The notes beneath the pieces are model-generated. The model was not told the DNA's origin and searched no databases. It saw only the letters and a list, made by a program, of their open reading frames with translations. DNA of 41,063 bases from Verrucomicrobiota bacterium (GTDB lineage: Bacteria; Verrucomicrobiota; Verrucomicrobiia; Chthoniobacterales; JAFAMB01). Position 1 is the first letter of the stretch; each line of letters starts with the position of its first letter. Positions 1-9,221 of this stretch are shown in pieces. The translations under genes and the position numbers were made by a program. The stretch lies in the NCBI GenBank assembly GCA_019239825.1, contig JAFAZK010000072.1, positions 1 through 41,063 on the forward strand, read 5' to 3'.

Positions 1-89
1 TCCACCACCGTGCCACCATCGGGTGCCCTTTCAGGGCAGCCTTTACTAACCATCTGACCCAGGCGACGGACCGAGGTTTTCTGTCCTGG

Positions 90-405
90 AGGGGGAAGGC
101 GGTGGTAGTCCGACCTGGAGGGGAGCCGCTTTAGCACGTGCTTAAAAATCTAGCGATATTCTCTCCATTGCGCGGAAGGCTAAATAGGGTGTTAAACAGG
201 CGGCTCCCGGAAATTACCGCACGCGATGTTTTGTTCATCGCTCCGTCCGGGTGAGAGGCCAACAGACCTAACACGCGTTGAAACGTTTCCGGGAGCCGCC
301 TGTTTAAAGGGATTTCCGGTCATGGACGCGTCAAAGCAAAGATACCGTGGTCGTCGGTTACGCGCCAAAGCGGCTCCTCTCCAGAACTTGCACCGCCTTT
401 AAAGC
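90..405. repeat. Nested inverted-repeat element in a gene-free stretch (1-412)
   Basis: The 412 bases before the first gene contain no convincing ORF. An inner pair of arms at 192-213 and 286-307 is a perfect 22-base inverted repeat (each arm contains the core ggcggctcccgg or its complement). An outer pair at 114-132 and 366-384 is inverted with about one or two mismatches and carries a related core, gagccgctt / aagcggctc. A third, weaker pair (gaaggcggtgg near 95 and caccgcctt near 391) lies outside that. The two intervals between outer and inner arms are nearly equal (about 59 and 58 bases), so the whole could fold into one long interrupted hairpin. It could be a small non-autonomous mobile element or a repeat hairpin lying downstream of the hydroxyacid dehydrogenase operon. 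No transposase is visible. Confidence 0.7.
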
Positions 406-412
406 CCGCTGA

Positions 413-1423
413 CTAAAGCACAGTCCCGTCGATAAAGCTTCGACCGGCGATCGACCGTCGTATGTTTTCGGCCGTGACCCGCGCAATTTCGCTGAGTGCC
501 TCATGGGTGAAAAACGCCTGATGGGCAGTCACCAGCACATTCGGAAAGGTGAGCAGGCGTGCTAACTCGTCGTCGTGTAAGATCTCGCCCGATAGATCTT
601 CAAAGAAAATGCCTTCTTCCTCCTCATAAACGTCGAGCGCGACACCTCCGACTTGGCCGCTCTTCAATGCCTTGATGAGGGCTTGAGTGTGAATAAGACG
701 CCCCCGGCTGGTGTTCGCGAGTATGACTCCGGATTTCATCAAGTCCAAGGTCTCGTGATTGATCATACGATCAGTTTGAGGGGTTAAAGGAGTGTGGAGC
801 GTGATGATGTCGCTCTCTCGCATGAGCGCACGCAATTCTACATATTCAATGCTGTTCCCGGCGGCCCAATCCAGGTTTGGATAAGGGTCGAAAGCGAGCA
901 CACGCATCTGAAATCCACGCAAGATTTCGCCTACTAGGCGACCAATCTTGCCGGTGCCAACAACACCGGCTGTTTTGCCGCATAAATCAAATCCAACCAA
1001 CCCGCGCAGCGAGAAATTAAATTCCCGCACTCGATTGAAAGCGCGATGGATTTTTCGGTTGAGTGTAAGGATCAGCGCGATGGTATGCTCAGCTACCGCG
1101 TGGGGCGAGTAACTCGGAACCCGAGTCACAGCAATACCCAGCTCCTTGGCGGTTTCCAAATCAACATTGTTGAATCCGGCACAACGCAAAGCGACCAAGC
1201 GAATCCTGGCTGCCGCCAAGTGCTTGAGGACATCGCGATTAACCACATCATTGACAAAAACGGAGACCACGGAAGCGCCGTCAGCACTGAACGCGGTCTC
1301 AGGCTCCAATCGGAATTCGTGAAAATACCAATTCAGCGCATCTGCGCCAATGGTCTGACTCAGATATTCGCGGTCGTACGACTTAGTGTCGTAAACCGCC
1401 ACAAACGGCTTCTCGGCTTTCAT
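413..1423 (-). CDS. ldhA: D-lactate dehydrogenase-like 2-hydroxyacid dehydrogenase
   Basis: 336 residues, the usual length of fermentative D-lactate dehydrogenases, which reduce pyruvate to D-lactate with NADH in the cytoplasm. The NAD-binding motif is visible as GVVGTGKIG (about residues 154-162). The substrate arginine sits in NTSRG, the catalytic glutamate in LDVYEEEEG, and the catalytic histidine in TAHQAFFT. The text between them (DIITLHTPLTPQT, LMKSGVILANTSRG) is typical of the LdhA subgroup. The ATG directly follows the TAA stop of sdhB with no spacer, so it is very likely the last gene of the sdhCAB operon and translationally coupled to it. The exact substrate could be another 2-ketoacid, because the D-2-hydroxyacid dehydrogenase family is broad. 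Confidence 0.88.
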   Translation of the reverse strand: MKAEKPFVAVYDTKSYDREYLSQTIGADALNWYFHEFRLEPETAFSADGASVVSVFVNDVVNRDVLKHLAAARIRLVALRCAGFNNVDLETAKELGIAVTRVPSYSPHAVAEHTIALILTLNRKIHRAFNRVREFNFSLRGLVGFDLCGKTAGVVGTGKIGRLVGEILRGFQMRVLAFDPYPNLDWAAGNSIEYVELRALMRESDIITLHTPLTPQTDRMINHETLDLMKSGVILANTSRGRLIHTQALIKALKSGQVGGVALDVYEEEEGIFFEDLSGEILHDDELARLLTFPNVLVTAHQAFFTHEALSEIARVTAENIRRSIAGRSFIDGTVL

Positions 1424-2161
1424 TTAAAATAACGCCCGGTTATACTCCCAGTTCATCCGCGCGATGTGCAATACGGATATCTGCTGTGGACATTCGACTT
1501 GGCACGCCTCGGTATTGCTGCAGTGGCCGAACCCCTCCGTGTCCATCTGCCGGACCATTCGGCGCACCCGCTGCCGGGATTCTATTTTCCCCTGTGGCAA
1601 TAAGGCGAGGTGAGTAATTTTTGCGGCGGTAAAGAGGGCGGCACTCGAGTTCTTGCAGGTCGCGACACAAGCACCGCAGCCAATACAGGCGGCGGCATCA
1701 AAAGCCGCCTCGGCTACATCATGACCAATTAGCATGCTGTTCGCTTCCGGCGCGCCGCCGGTACTAGCCGAAGTATAACCCCCGGCCTGAATAATTCGGT
1801 CAAAAGCGCTACGATCTATTTTTAGATCACACTTTACCGGAAAGGCAGTTGCTCGGAAGGGTTCCACATAAATGGTATCGCCATCTTTGAAGGCCCGCAT
1901 ATGTAATTGGCATGTTGTCGTGTTTGCCAGCGGGCCATGCGCACGCCCGTTTATCATCACCCCACATTGGCCGCAAATACCCTCCCGACAGTCGTGATCG
2001 AATTCTACCGGTCGTTCTCTTTGCCGGACAAGCCGTTCATTCAGTGTGTCCAACATCTCCAGGAACGACATATCGGGATTTACGTCCGTTAAATCATAGT
2101 TCACTAACTGCCCAGACGTGGCCCGATTCTCTTGCCGCCAGATTTTAAGTTGGATCCGCAT
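1424..2161 (-). CDS. sdhB: Succinate dehydrogenase/fumarate reductase iron-sulfur subunit
   Basis: 245 residues. It carries electrons from the flavoprotein to the membrane anchor of complex II through three Fe-S clusters. The [2Fe-2S] ligands are in CREGICGQCG (about residues 58-67) with a further cysteine in TTTCQLH. The ferredoxin-like part has CIGCGACVATCKN and a later CSNTEACQVECP, giving ligands for the 4Fe-4S and 3Fe-4S centres. It lies 12 bases after sdhA and directly before the hydroxyacid dehydrogenase. The sequence resembles the non-classical SdhB that pairs with a single di-heme cytochrome b anchor, as in Bacillus and Bacteroidetes. Confidence 0.95.
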   Translation of the reverse strand: MRIQLKIWRQENRATSGQLVNYDLTDVNPDMSFLEMLDTLNERLVRQRERPVEFDHDCREGICGQCGVMINGRAHGPLANTTTCQLHMRAFKDGDTIYVEPFRATAFPVKCDLKIDRSAFDRIIQAGGYTSASTGGAPEANSMLIGHDVAEAAFDAAACIGCGACVATCKNSSAALFTAAKITHLALLPQGKIESRQRVRRMVRQMDTEGFGHCSNTEACQVECPQQISVLHIARMNWEYNRALF

Positions 2162-2173
2162 GGGGCGCTTCGT

Positions 2174-4084
2174 TCATTTGTAACTTCTGACAGCCGGCGT
2201 GACGTACTCAAAGGTCAGAGGTTCCCTGTGCAAAATCGGCTCCCGGCCAGTTCCGGCCCATTCCCAGGCAGAGGTAAAAGCGAAATCCTGGTCGTTTCGG
2301 AGAGCCTCTCCATCGGTCGTTTGATATTCTTCGCGAAAATGGGCGCCGCACGATTCGTTTCTAGTCAAGGCGTCGTAGCACATTAGCTCGCCCAGTTCGA
2401 GGTAGTCGGCTACCCGGCCCGCTTTCTCCAACTCACTGTTTAGGTCAGCGCCGCCGGGTATCAACAGATCGGTGTAATACTGAGTCCGGAGAGAATCGAT
2501 TGTGGCGATCGCTTCCTTAAGGCCGGCCTGGGAGCGGGATAATCCGCATTTATCATATAATATCAACCCCAACAGCTTATGGAAATAATCGGCCGGTAAC
2601 TTTCCCTGGATGCCTATCAGTTGCTCGAGCTGTCGCCGTACCGCCGTTTCAGCTTCGGTGAAAGCCGGATGGTCAGTGGCAACCGGCCCTGATTTGATCT
2701 CGTTGGCCAGGTAGTTAGGAAGCGTGGCCGGAGCTATGAAATAACCGTCTACACATGCCTGGAGTAGCGAATTCGCGCCTAGCCGGTTGGCGCCATGATC
2801 AGCGAAATTGGCCTCACCCAGCGCATAGAGGCCCGGGATGCTCGTCATCAGTTCATAGTCCACCCAGAGTCCACCCATAGAAAAGTGGGCTGCCGGCGAT
2901 ATCCGCATCGGTTCCTGGTAGGCGTCAACCCCGGTAATCTTTTGATACATGCGGAAAAGATTGCCGTACTTTTCCTCAATCTTGGGTTTGCCCTGCTCGC
3001 GGATCGCTCGGGAGAAATCGAGGTAGACTGCATTCTTTAGGGGGCCAACTCCAAAACCGGCATCGATCCTTTCCTTCGCTGCTCGTGAGGAAATATCGCG
3101 TGGGGAAAGATTGCCAAAAGCGGGGTAGCGCCGTTCGAGATAATAGTCTCGATCGGAGTCAGGGATATCGTTCGGCGGCCGATCCTCTTTCTGGTTTTTG
3201 GGCACCCAGATACGACCGTCGTTCCGCAATGACTCCGACATTAGAGTCAGTTTGGATTGATAGTCGCCAGACTGAGGTAGACAGGTGGGATGAACCTGGG
3301 TCCAGCTCGGGTTGGCAAAAAAAGCACCCCGCTTATGAGCACGCCAGATCGCGGATCCATTGCAGCCCATCGCTAGGGTCGATAAATAATAAATTTTACC
3401 GAATCCGCCGGTCGCCAGCACCACTGCATGGCCGCCGTGTCGTTCGATGGCGCCACTATCCATATCCCTGACAATCACGCCGCGGGCTTTTCCATCGATA
3501 ACCACTAAATCGAGCATTTCATGGCGCGGAAAAAGCGTCACGGTACCGGCCGCGACCTGGCGCATTAGCGCCTGGTAAGCGCCTAACAGTAACTGTTGGC
3601 CGGTTTGGCCCCTGGCATAAAATGTTCGCGATACTTGAACGCCACCAAACGAACGGTTGCTGAGGTATCCGTTGTATTCGCGGGCGAAAGGAACACCTTG
3701 GGCTACCGCCTGATCGATCAGGTTCGCGCTACACTCCGCCAGGCGGTACACGTTGGCTTCTCGGGATCGAAAGTCGCCCCCTTTGATCGTGTCATAGAAC
3801 ATGCGAAAGATGGTGTCGCCGTCATTCTTGTAATTCTTGCAGGCGTTCACCCCTCCTTGAGCAGCGACGGAATGTGCGCGTCTAGCGGTATCCTGAAAAC
3901 AGAAGCAAGTAACACGGTATCCCATCTCGCCCAGCGAGGCGGCGAGTGAACTACCGGCCAGACCTGTTCCGACTACAATTACCTGTAGCTTGCCGCGGTT
4001 AGCTGTACTAACTAATTTGGCGGTGGAACGATAGTGCCTCCACTTTTCCTCTAACGGTCCCTTAGGTATTTTTGCGTTCAGCAT
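2174..4084 (-). CDS. sdhA: Succinate dehydrogenase/fumarate reductase flavoprotein subunit
   Basis: 636 residues from the ATG at 4084 (MLNAKIPKG...). The frame is open further upstream, but that part lies over sdhC and is not protein-like. The N-terminal FAD-binding fold has [12 protein letters not shown]. The histidine for covalent flavin attachment is in [12 protein letters not shown]. The active-site segment is VHPTCLP, and the C-terminal FAD segment is [19 protein letters not shown]. It oxidises succinate to fumarate, or the reverse, on the cytoplasmic face of the membrane. The start lies two bases after the sdhC stop, and sdhB follows 12 bases downstream, so the three subunits are one operon. 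Confidence 0.95.
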   Translation of the reverse strand: MLNAKIPKGPLEEKWRHYRSTAKLVSTANRGKLQVIVVGTGLAGSSLAASLGEMGYRVTCFCFQDTARRAHSVAAQGGVNACKNYKNDGDTIFRMFYDTIKGGDFRSREANVYRLAECSANLIDQAVAQGVPFAREYNGYLSNRSFGGVQVSRTFYARGQTGQQLLLGAYQALMRQVAAGTVTLFPRHEMLDLVVIDGKARGVIVRDMDSGAIERHGGHAVVLATGGFGKIYYLSTLAMGCNGSAIWRAHKRGAFFANPSWTQVHPTCLPQSGDYQSKLTLMSESLRNDGRIWVPKNQKEDRPPNDIPDSDRDYYLERRYPAFGNLSPRDISSRAAKERIDAGFGVGPLKNAVYLDFSRAIREQGKPKIEEKYGNLFRMYQKITGVDAYQEPMRISPAAHFSMGGLWVDYELMTSIPGLYALGEANFADHGANRLGANSLLQACVDGYFIAPATLPNYLANEIKSGPVATDHPAFTEAETAVRRQLEQLIGIQGKLPADYFHKLLGLILYDKCGLSRSQAGLKEAIATIDSLRTQYYTDLLIPGGADLNSELEKAGRVADYLELGELMCYDALTRNESCGAHFREEYQTTDGEALRNDQDFAFTSAWEWAGTGREPILHREPLTFEYVTPAVRSYK

Positions 4085-4086
4085 AA

Positions 4087-4866
4087 CTAGGTCAGCGCGA
4101 AGTGAACGTAAATTGGTACGAGTGCGAACCCGGCGCTGATCCCGATGCTGTAGACCCATCCGATGATCCGAATCCAGGTAACATAGCGCGGGTGGCAAAG
4201 GCCGATGGTGCGAGCAGCACTGAAGAAGCCGTGTAACAGGTGGTAGCCCAGAGCGATCATGCACAAGACATAGATCAGAACGTACCAGCCGTTCCGGTAA
4301 ACCGTTACCACCAGGGTATAGAGATCTTCCTGACCGTCTTTGTCTACCGGCAGGTGGCCGAACTGAACTTCGTACCAGAAGTCCCGTAGATGAATGATCA
4401 GGAAAAAAAGAATAACGGTACCCAGCAGCCCCATCCTGCGAGAATACCATTTACTGCTTGCGCCGCGGCGGTCATATTCATACCGCTTCCCATTAGCGTG
4501 GCGGTTGTTAATCGTGATTACCAGGGCATAGACAGAGTGCGCGACTATGGTGGCAAACAAAATATAGGAAATGATGTGGATGAAGATATTTTCGGAGAGC
4601 AGCTTCGAGTAGAAATTGAACTGCCATTGAGCCACTTCCGTTGGCAAGAGCAGCTGCAGGTTACCCGCCAGATGGATGATCAGGAAGAAGCAAAGAAACA
4701 GGCCGGTTAGGGCCATCAGATTTTTCTGCGCTAAAGTTCCTGATAACCATCGTTTTACCGGCCGAAGCTTCGCTTCTTTTGGTGGCGTCGATGGGACGTC
4801 GGGATTCTGCACTGGGCCATCGACCAGCGATATCCCGGTCTCAGGGTCACGGTCACTATTGCTCAT
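4087..4866 (-). CDS. sdhC: Succinate dehydrogenase cytochrome b subunit (b558 family)
   Basis: 259 residues with a hydrophilic N-terminus of about 45 residues and then five hydrophobic segments, the layout of the single-chain di-heme anchor of Bacillus/Bacteroidetes-type complex II. Candidate heme histidines lie in [22 protein letters not shown] and YHLLHGF, within or at the edge of membrane helices. It anchors SdhAB and exchanges electrons with the quinone pool. It is the first gene of the operon. An AGGA a few bases upstream of the ATG (reading accaggaatcagcatg on the minus strand) supports the start. Confidence 0.92.
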   Translation of the reverse strand: MSNSDRDPETGISLVDGPVQNPDVPSTPPKEAKLRPVKRWLSGTLAQKNLMALTGLFLCFFLIIHLAGNLQLLLPTEVAQWQFNFYSKLLSENIFIHIISYILFATIVAHSVYALVITINNRHANGKRYEYDRRGASSKWYSRRMGLLGTVILFFLIIHLRDFWYEVQFGHLPVDKDGQEDLYTLVVTVYRNGWYVLIYVLCMIALGYHLLHGFFSAARTIGLCHPRYVTWIRIIGWVYSIGISAGFALVPIYVHFALT

Positions 4867-5005
4867 GCTGATTCCTGGTTAGTCTGGAACTGAACAATGT
4901 CGAAACCCGCCAGCGACAGGAGCGCCATTCTCGTCAGCGCCTGTGCTTACTCCCGAAGGCTACCGAAGCTGACTACCCACCGCCATGGCACTTTGGGGCA
5001 ACCGA

Positions 5006-5406
5006 TCAGCGAGTACCCGGTGGCAGCAGATAAAGTGTCAGGGCGAAGATCAGATAAACCATGAGCACGAGCACACCAACGAACCACGCTGAGCGGCCAC
5101 TATTGGTCACCAGCGAAGCGGTGAGGGCGGCGATGAGCATCATCACAACTGCGCCCGGCCAGAACCGGAGATCCATCGGTGCCGGCCCGATAAAGTAACT
5201 CAGCAAGACGAGCACCGGCGCCACGAAAAGGGCGATCTGGGAGGCGCTGCCTAAGGCGATGCCAACGGAACGATCGCCAAGACCGATAGCACAAAGAGCA
5301 GGGTGTGTGCTTCCGGCCAAAGCTTTCCGGCAATGAAGACGATGGGAACGAAGAGTAGCAACCAGAGCAGCGGGTTGTGACGAATCTCTTTCAGCAGCGT
5401 TGTCAT
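5006..5406 (-). pseudogene. Remnant of a CAX-type calcium/proton antiporter, internally deleted
   Basis: Two reading frames meet here. From the ATG at 5406, one frame gives MTTLLKEIRHNPLLW followed by FVLSVLAIVPLA, which matches the N-terminus of bacterial CAX antiporters, and stops at 5251. The other frame gives GIALGSASQIALFVAPVLVL, the last conserved CAX repeat, and runs to a normal C-terminus at 5006. Between them about 200 or more residues of the usual ~350 are missing, and the join, near 5255-5275, is out of frame. The product would be a nonfunctional fragment. The ATG lies four bases after the stop of the K+-channel-like gene, so the two were probably co-transcribed. Confidence 0.8.
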
Positions 5407-5410
5407 TGGT

Positions 5411-5845
5411 TCAAATGCTTTGAGAGTTTTCCCGGTTGAGGCCAAAGACTTTGACGAAGACGCCGAAGAACAATCCCGTGGACAATCCGCACATCAGAAT
5501 GCCCGTGAGCGCCTCTATGCCGCCGACTACACGCCATTCCTTAGGCAATACGAGGTCACCGTAGCCCGTTGTGGTGTAGGTCACCGCACTAAAGTAGAAG
5601 GCGGTTTGCAGGTCCGGCATCCCATGATTCCAGAAATAGAAGAATGCCCAAACGGCGATCTGCAGAAGATGCATCAGGATCGTCCAGGCCGCCACGCAGA
5701 CCAGCGTCCAAGTCGCCCACCAGAAGTGACCTTCGATCGCCGCCGACTTACCTTTCATCCAGGTAAAAACAGCGGTCAGACCAGTCGCGTGGATCATCAC
5801 GCAAAGCGCCATTAGGCACCAAGCGATGATGAGTTTCGAAAGCAT
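5411..5845 (-). CDS. Two-transmembrane potassium-channel-like protein (ion channel 2 domain)
   Basis: 144 residues. A signal-anchor helix at the N-terminus (LIIAWCLMALCVMIHATGL) is followed by a second helix around WTLVCVAAWTILMHLLQIAVW. A pore loop comes next with the selectivity-filter sequence TYTTTGYGD and a final helix (LTGILMCGLSTGLFFGVFV). TTTGYGD is the hallmark of K+-selective pores. There is no RCK or cyclic-nucleotide domain, so gating cannot be inferred. It overlaps no gene and sits four bases upstream of the CAX remnant. Confidence 0.85.
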   Translation of the reverse strand: MLSKLIIAWCLMALCVMIHATGLTAVFTWMKGKSAAIEGHFWWATWTLVCVAAWTILMHLLQIAVWAFFYFWNHGMPDLQTAFYFSAVTYTTTGYGDLVLPKEWRVVGGIEALTGILMCGLSTGLFFGVFVKVFGLNRENSQSI

Positions 5846-5956
5846 CTGAGCGTTCGTCTAGTGACCAAGTCAAGACGAACCCAATTTCTCTAGCGCGGCT
5901 CGGTGCGCTATCAGACCAAGGTCCTATGCCGTAACCACCAAAAGCCGAAATGCGGC

Positions 5957-6433
5957 TTACGCCCCGGCCGCTTGTAAGGCTGCTTGCAGTCTCGCCTCGT
6001 CCGAGTGCGAAAGCGAGGTCGTCAAGATCTTGCCACCGAATCCAGTGAGCTCTTTTAAAACACTCTCTCTATCCGGCGATGGTACGCCGGTGAGAGCGAA
6101 AAGCGCTGAGCCGCCAGGAATGAGTGTTCCGGCCAACTCCTTCATAAAATGCTCGGTAATTCCTACGGCGGCGAGTTCGTTCCCTAGCGCACCGGTAGTC
6201 GCATTTAGGAAAATCAGGGTGGTTAGCGATCCGCAGAAACCTGGAAAAACCGGGGTGTTAGCGGGCAGAAGGCTCCCCTTATGATGCAGCCTGACCTTGC
6301 CTTTCTCATCCTTAACAGCCACTACCATGTCCCGCAGGTCAATCACGTATTTGTTCTGCAGCTCGTGGACCTTTAAGCAAAGCTCCTCCGCCTTGTGAGG
6401 CTCATCAAACCCAATCACAAATAGATTGGACAT
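5957..6433 (-). CDS. DUF1269 family protein
   Basis: 158 residues. The N-terminus (LFVIGFDEPHKAEEL, then DMVVAVKDEKGKV) and the middle (LIFLNATTGALGNELAAVGI, then HFMKELAGTLIPGGSALFAL) match the layout of DUF1269 proteins. In those, a ferredoxin-like half flanks a hydrophobic glycine-rich hairpin that may insert in the membrane. The hairpin looks shorter than usual here. The function of the family is unknown. It lies 22 bases after the flavin oxidoreductase, on the same strand, and is probably co-transcribed with it. Confidence 0.82.
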   Translation of the reverse strand: MSNLFVIGFDEPHKAEELCLKVHELQNKYVIDLRDMVVAVKDEKGKVRLHHKGSLLPANTPVFPGFCGSLTTLIFLNATTGALGNELAAVGITEHFMKELAGTLIPGGSALFALTGVPSPDRESVLKELTGFGGKILTTSLSHSDEARLQAALQAAGA

Positions 6434-6455
6434 AATCTTCAGGCTGATTTCGCTG

Positions 6456-7838
6456 CTACACTACCATTCTTCTTAAGCGATCGAAATGGTCCTGAAGAAC
6501 GCGAATCATGGCTTCCGAGGCGCTCGGATGAACGAGAGATAGGTCGGCTAAGCGATCAACGGTCAGGCCAAGCCTAATGGCGCTAGACGCCAAATTAATC
6601 AACTCTACAGCGCGAGAACCGACAGCCTGACAGCCCAGAATCAGTCCGGTGCCGCTTTGAACGATCAGTTTTAGAAGATTCTTGTCCGGTTCAATCATGG
6701 TTGCATCGTCATCCGTTATCAGGGGCAGAGTTTCGGAGATGACTTCCACATCGTGACCGGCAGCATGCGCTTCGGCGGCGGTCCAGCCGGCTGCTCCGAC
6801 TGGCGGATGCGTGTGGAGACAGCGCGGAATCCAATGAGCGTCGAATCGAGCCGGATGACCCAGGATGGTTTGAACCGCTACCCGGGCCTGAGCGTAGGCA
6901 GCACTATCGAGCAACATGATGCCGTTGATGTCCCCGATCGCATAAATTGACGGGACACTCGTCTGCATCTGCGCGTTGACGGCGATGAAGCCCGATACAG
7001 GAAGCCCAACCTTTTCGAGGCCCAGGCCTTCTATGTTTGGGGTACGACCGACTGTAACCAGGGTCAGTTCAGGAGAGACCATGGTCCCGTTGTGGATGCG
7101 GAAACGTGGTGGATCGCCGGAACCTACCTCCGGCAGAGCGACCCGTTCATTCAATAAGACTTCGACGCCGGCTTCCTCCAGCACCTTGCGTATCCGTTTG
7201 CCGATGTCCTCGTCCCAGCTGGGTAACAGCCGTTCCTCGGCTTCGGCCAGTGTCACTTGTACCCCCCTGCTCTGGTAAATTGCGGCGAGTTCACACCCGA
7301 TGTAACCACCTCCAATAACGAATAGGGTCTTTGGGGTTAAGGTACTTTGGAGGAACTGATCACTGTTTAAGACTCGTGCCTTTTCGCTGCCGGCGAAACG
7401 GGGCCGTGAACCAGTTGCCAAAATAATATGCTCAGCGGTGACGGTTTCCTTTCTCTCATCGCCCGCGATCACCACCGTGTGGAGATCGAAAAGCGAACCC
7501 CGGCCAAATTTCACGTCGACCGAAGCGCTATCCAGTGAGCGGCTTAGCTCCGTCGCTAGACGATTGGTTACGCGTTTCTGCACCGTTAACCAGGAAGACC
7601 AGTCAGTCGCTACTAGGTCCGGATAGACGCCTAAGAGATGACTTTCCTTGACTCGCTCGTAGTGCGTCGCGCACGCACGCAAAGTGCGGACGGCGTGACA
7701 TCCACGGTGAATACCAGTGCCGCCGATCCGGTCGGATTCAACCAACAAAGTGCTCAGTCCTGCTCTGGCGGCCTGTAGCGCCGCGTCCTTACCAGCTGAG
7801 CCGGAACCGATCACGGTTACTTGATATTGATAGCTCAT
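6456..7838 (-). CDS. Pyridine nucleotide-disulfide oxidoreductase family protein with incomplete redox disulfide
   Basis: 460 residues with the full lipoamide-dehydrogenase fold. An N-terminal FAD motif (VIGSGSAGKDAALQA) is followed by the segment that normally reads GGTCxNxGC, then a central NAD(P) motif (FVIGGGYIGCELAAIY), AIGDINGIMLLDSAAYA, and a C-terminal dimerisation domain with LVHPSASEAM. The redox segment reads GGTGIHRGCHAV, so the first cysteine of the CxxxxC pair is glycine and only the second remains. Classical dithiol chemistry is therefore unlikely. Soluble transhydrogenases (SthA) also lack one of the two cysteines, so a transhydrogenase or NAD(P)H-oxidising role is possible, though SthA loses the other one. 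Substrate unknown. Confidence 0.85.
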   Translation of the reverse strand: MSYQYQVTVIGSGSAGKDAALQAARAGLSTLLVESDRIGGTGIHRGCHAVRTLRACATHYERVKESHLLGVYPDLVATDWSSWLTVQKRVTNRLATELSRSLDSASVDVKFGRGSLFDLHTVVIAGDERKETVTAEHIILATGSRPRFAGSEKARVLNSDQFLQSTLTPKTLFVIGGGYIGCELAAIYQSRGVQVTLAEAEERLLPSWDEDIGKRIRKVLEEAGVEVLLNERVALPEVGSGDPPRFRIHNGTMVSPELTLVTVGRTPNIEGLGLEKVGLPVSGFIAVNAQMQTSVPSIYAIGDINGIMLLDSAAYAQARVAVQTILGHPARFDAHWIPRCLHTHPPVGAAGWTAAEAHAAGHDVEVISETLPLITDDDATMIEPDKNLLKLIVQSGTGLILGCQAVGSRAVELINLASSAIRLGLTVDRLADLSLVHPSASEAMIRVLQDHFDRLRRMVV

Positions 7839-8400
7839 ATCTTGTCCCGATACCCGTTAACTAACCGTTTCATCCAGCTCTTGAATATCGGACCTTGGTG
7901 CTATTTCCGACAAGTTGCACCAGAGGTCTGTGGCTGGTGCAGCAGCGTTGCGATGAAAATGGGAGATCGGTCCTGCAGCTGCCGATAGACGTCAACTTAA
8001 ACGGCGCAGCAATGAATTGGCGCGCAATCCCGAGCCATTTCGGAGGGGAGCCGCATTCCGCTTCCTCTTACCCCAGGACGATCTACCAAAGTGTGGCGTC
8101 TTTAGTCCGAATCATATTGTTTGCTGCGGCTCCCTTCGGGGTGTCTGAGGCCCATCGACGTGCCACCTCCCATGGCATAACACGGTTTTCTGGGCGTCGC
8201 GTCTATCCTCAGCTCTCACCTAAGACGGTCTGCAGGCGGCGAGACCCGTGCGAGCTAACAGAGCCGAATGCAACGCCCCTCCGCCAGCTGTGGTGCAAAA
8301 GCCCAATTCCTTGCTGCGCCGTTTGGGTTGACGCCTACGGACAGCGGTCGGACTGAGGAGCAACGCCGCCGGCCGGGCCAGACACAGCTCGCCGGCAAGC
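7839..8400. other. Gene-poor spacer with an imperfect inverted repeat
   Basis: 562 bases between the flavin oxidoreductase and carbonic anhydrase genes. An open frame exists on the plus strand (7895-8356), but its translation is rich in arginine, cysteine and proline without any recognisable family, so I do not call it a gene. Arms at 8041-8055 (cggaggggagccgca) and 8125-8139 form a 15-base inverted repeat with one mismatch and share the gagccgc core seen at the start of the window. A smaller hairpin lies near 7913-7941 (gcaccag ... ctggtgc). The minus-strand promoter of the oxidoreductase operon should lie near 7840-7900, but I cannot pick -35/-10 boxes with confidence. Confidence 0.5.
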
Positions 8401-9114
8401 CTAAGGACTAACTAGTTCGACTTTCCCGGTTTTAAGGTTGTAAACGCCGCCGACAACTTTAACCTTCTTTTGATTGACAGCCTCGCTCAAAATTGGCTCG
8501 GCCGTTTGCAGTTTCTGTATGGTCAGCACCACGTTTTCTTTAATTGCATTCACCAGAAGATCACCGGGTTGATTAGCGACAGCTTGCACCGCGGGTGTAA
8601 GCGCTTCTGTTAGGGAGGGGATATGACCTGGAAATGAAGCACCATCCTTTACTTGCTTAATGGTTGAGTCCACTGCGCCACAAGCTTGGTGGCCGAGAAC
8701 AAAGATCAGCGGTGAATTGAGCACGGCCACTGAATATTCCAAGCTGGCGATCATCTCAGGATTGGCAAAATTTCCAGCGATCCGGCATACAAAAATATCA
8801 CCCCGACCGGCATCGAACGCATATTCAGGTCCGATCCGGGAGTCGGCACAGCTGAGAATGCTGGCAAACGGGTTTTGTCCTCTCGCTAAGGCGGCTCGGT
8901 CTGCGGCGAAATCATGACGCAGCATGGTACCGCGGACATAACGATTGTTTCCCTTCATGAGCCGGTCCAAAGCTGCATCGGGGGAAATCACATTTTGAGG
9001 CTTGGGGGGTGCGCCTTTTTCGGCGGCTCGTGTCAAAGCCGGGAGGGATAGCGTTGCGGCAAGAAGGGCCAGGAACTTGCGGCGGGGTAAATTGTTGCCG
9101 TTGTTAACTAACAA
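8401..9114 (-). CDS. Exported beta-class carbonic anhydrase
   Basis: About 237 residues from a TTG at 9114. It interconverts CO2 and bicarbonate. The zinc-site motifs are CADSRIGPE and, about 60 residues later, HQACGAVDS. Near the start a twin-arginine-like signal (NLPRRKFLALLAATLSLPA) ends in an alanine-rich cleavage site, so the enzyme is probably exported folded to the periplasm. Alternative starts in frame are GTG at 9135 and TTG at 9309. The latter would overlap the next gene and add a 65-residue tail with a further hydrophobic stretch, so I prefer the start just before the RR motif. No clear Shine-Dalgarno is visible for any of them. Confidence 0.85.
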   Translation of the reverse strand: MLVNNGNNLPRRKFLALLAATLSLPALTRAAEKGAPPKPQNVISPDAALDRLMKGNNRYVRGTMLRHDFAADRAALARGQNPFASILSCADSRIGPEYAFDAGRGDIFVCRIAGNFANPEMIASLEYSVAVLNSPLIFVLGHQACGAVDSTIKQVKDGASFPGHIPSLTEALTPAVQAVANQPGDLLVNAIKENVVLTIQKLQTAEPILSEAVNQKKVKVVGGVYNLKTGKVELVSP

Positions 9115-9221
9115 TGGGTCGCATGAATTGCACACAGGAGCGAGATTTACAGCAATTGTGAGAATTAGAGCTGATGATGTAAAGAGCTTATTGACCGCCA
9201 ACAAAGAAATAGTTAGTACGG

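Noticed and set aside
4085-4450. N-terminal extension of SdhA
   Set aside because: It lies over sdhC in another frame and does not resemble any flavoprotein; the ATG at 4084 gives the normal length.
7895-8356. Plus-strand ORF of 153 codons
   Set aside because: Composition is unlike a protein (many R, C, P), no family pattern, and it crosses an inverted repeat.
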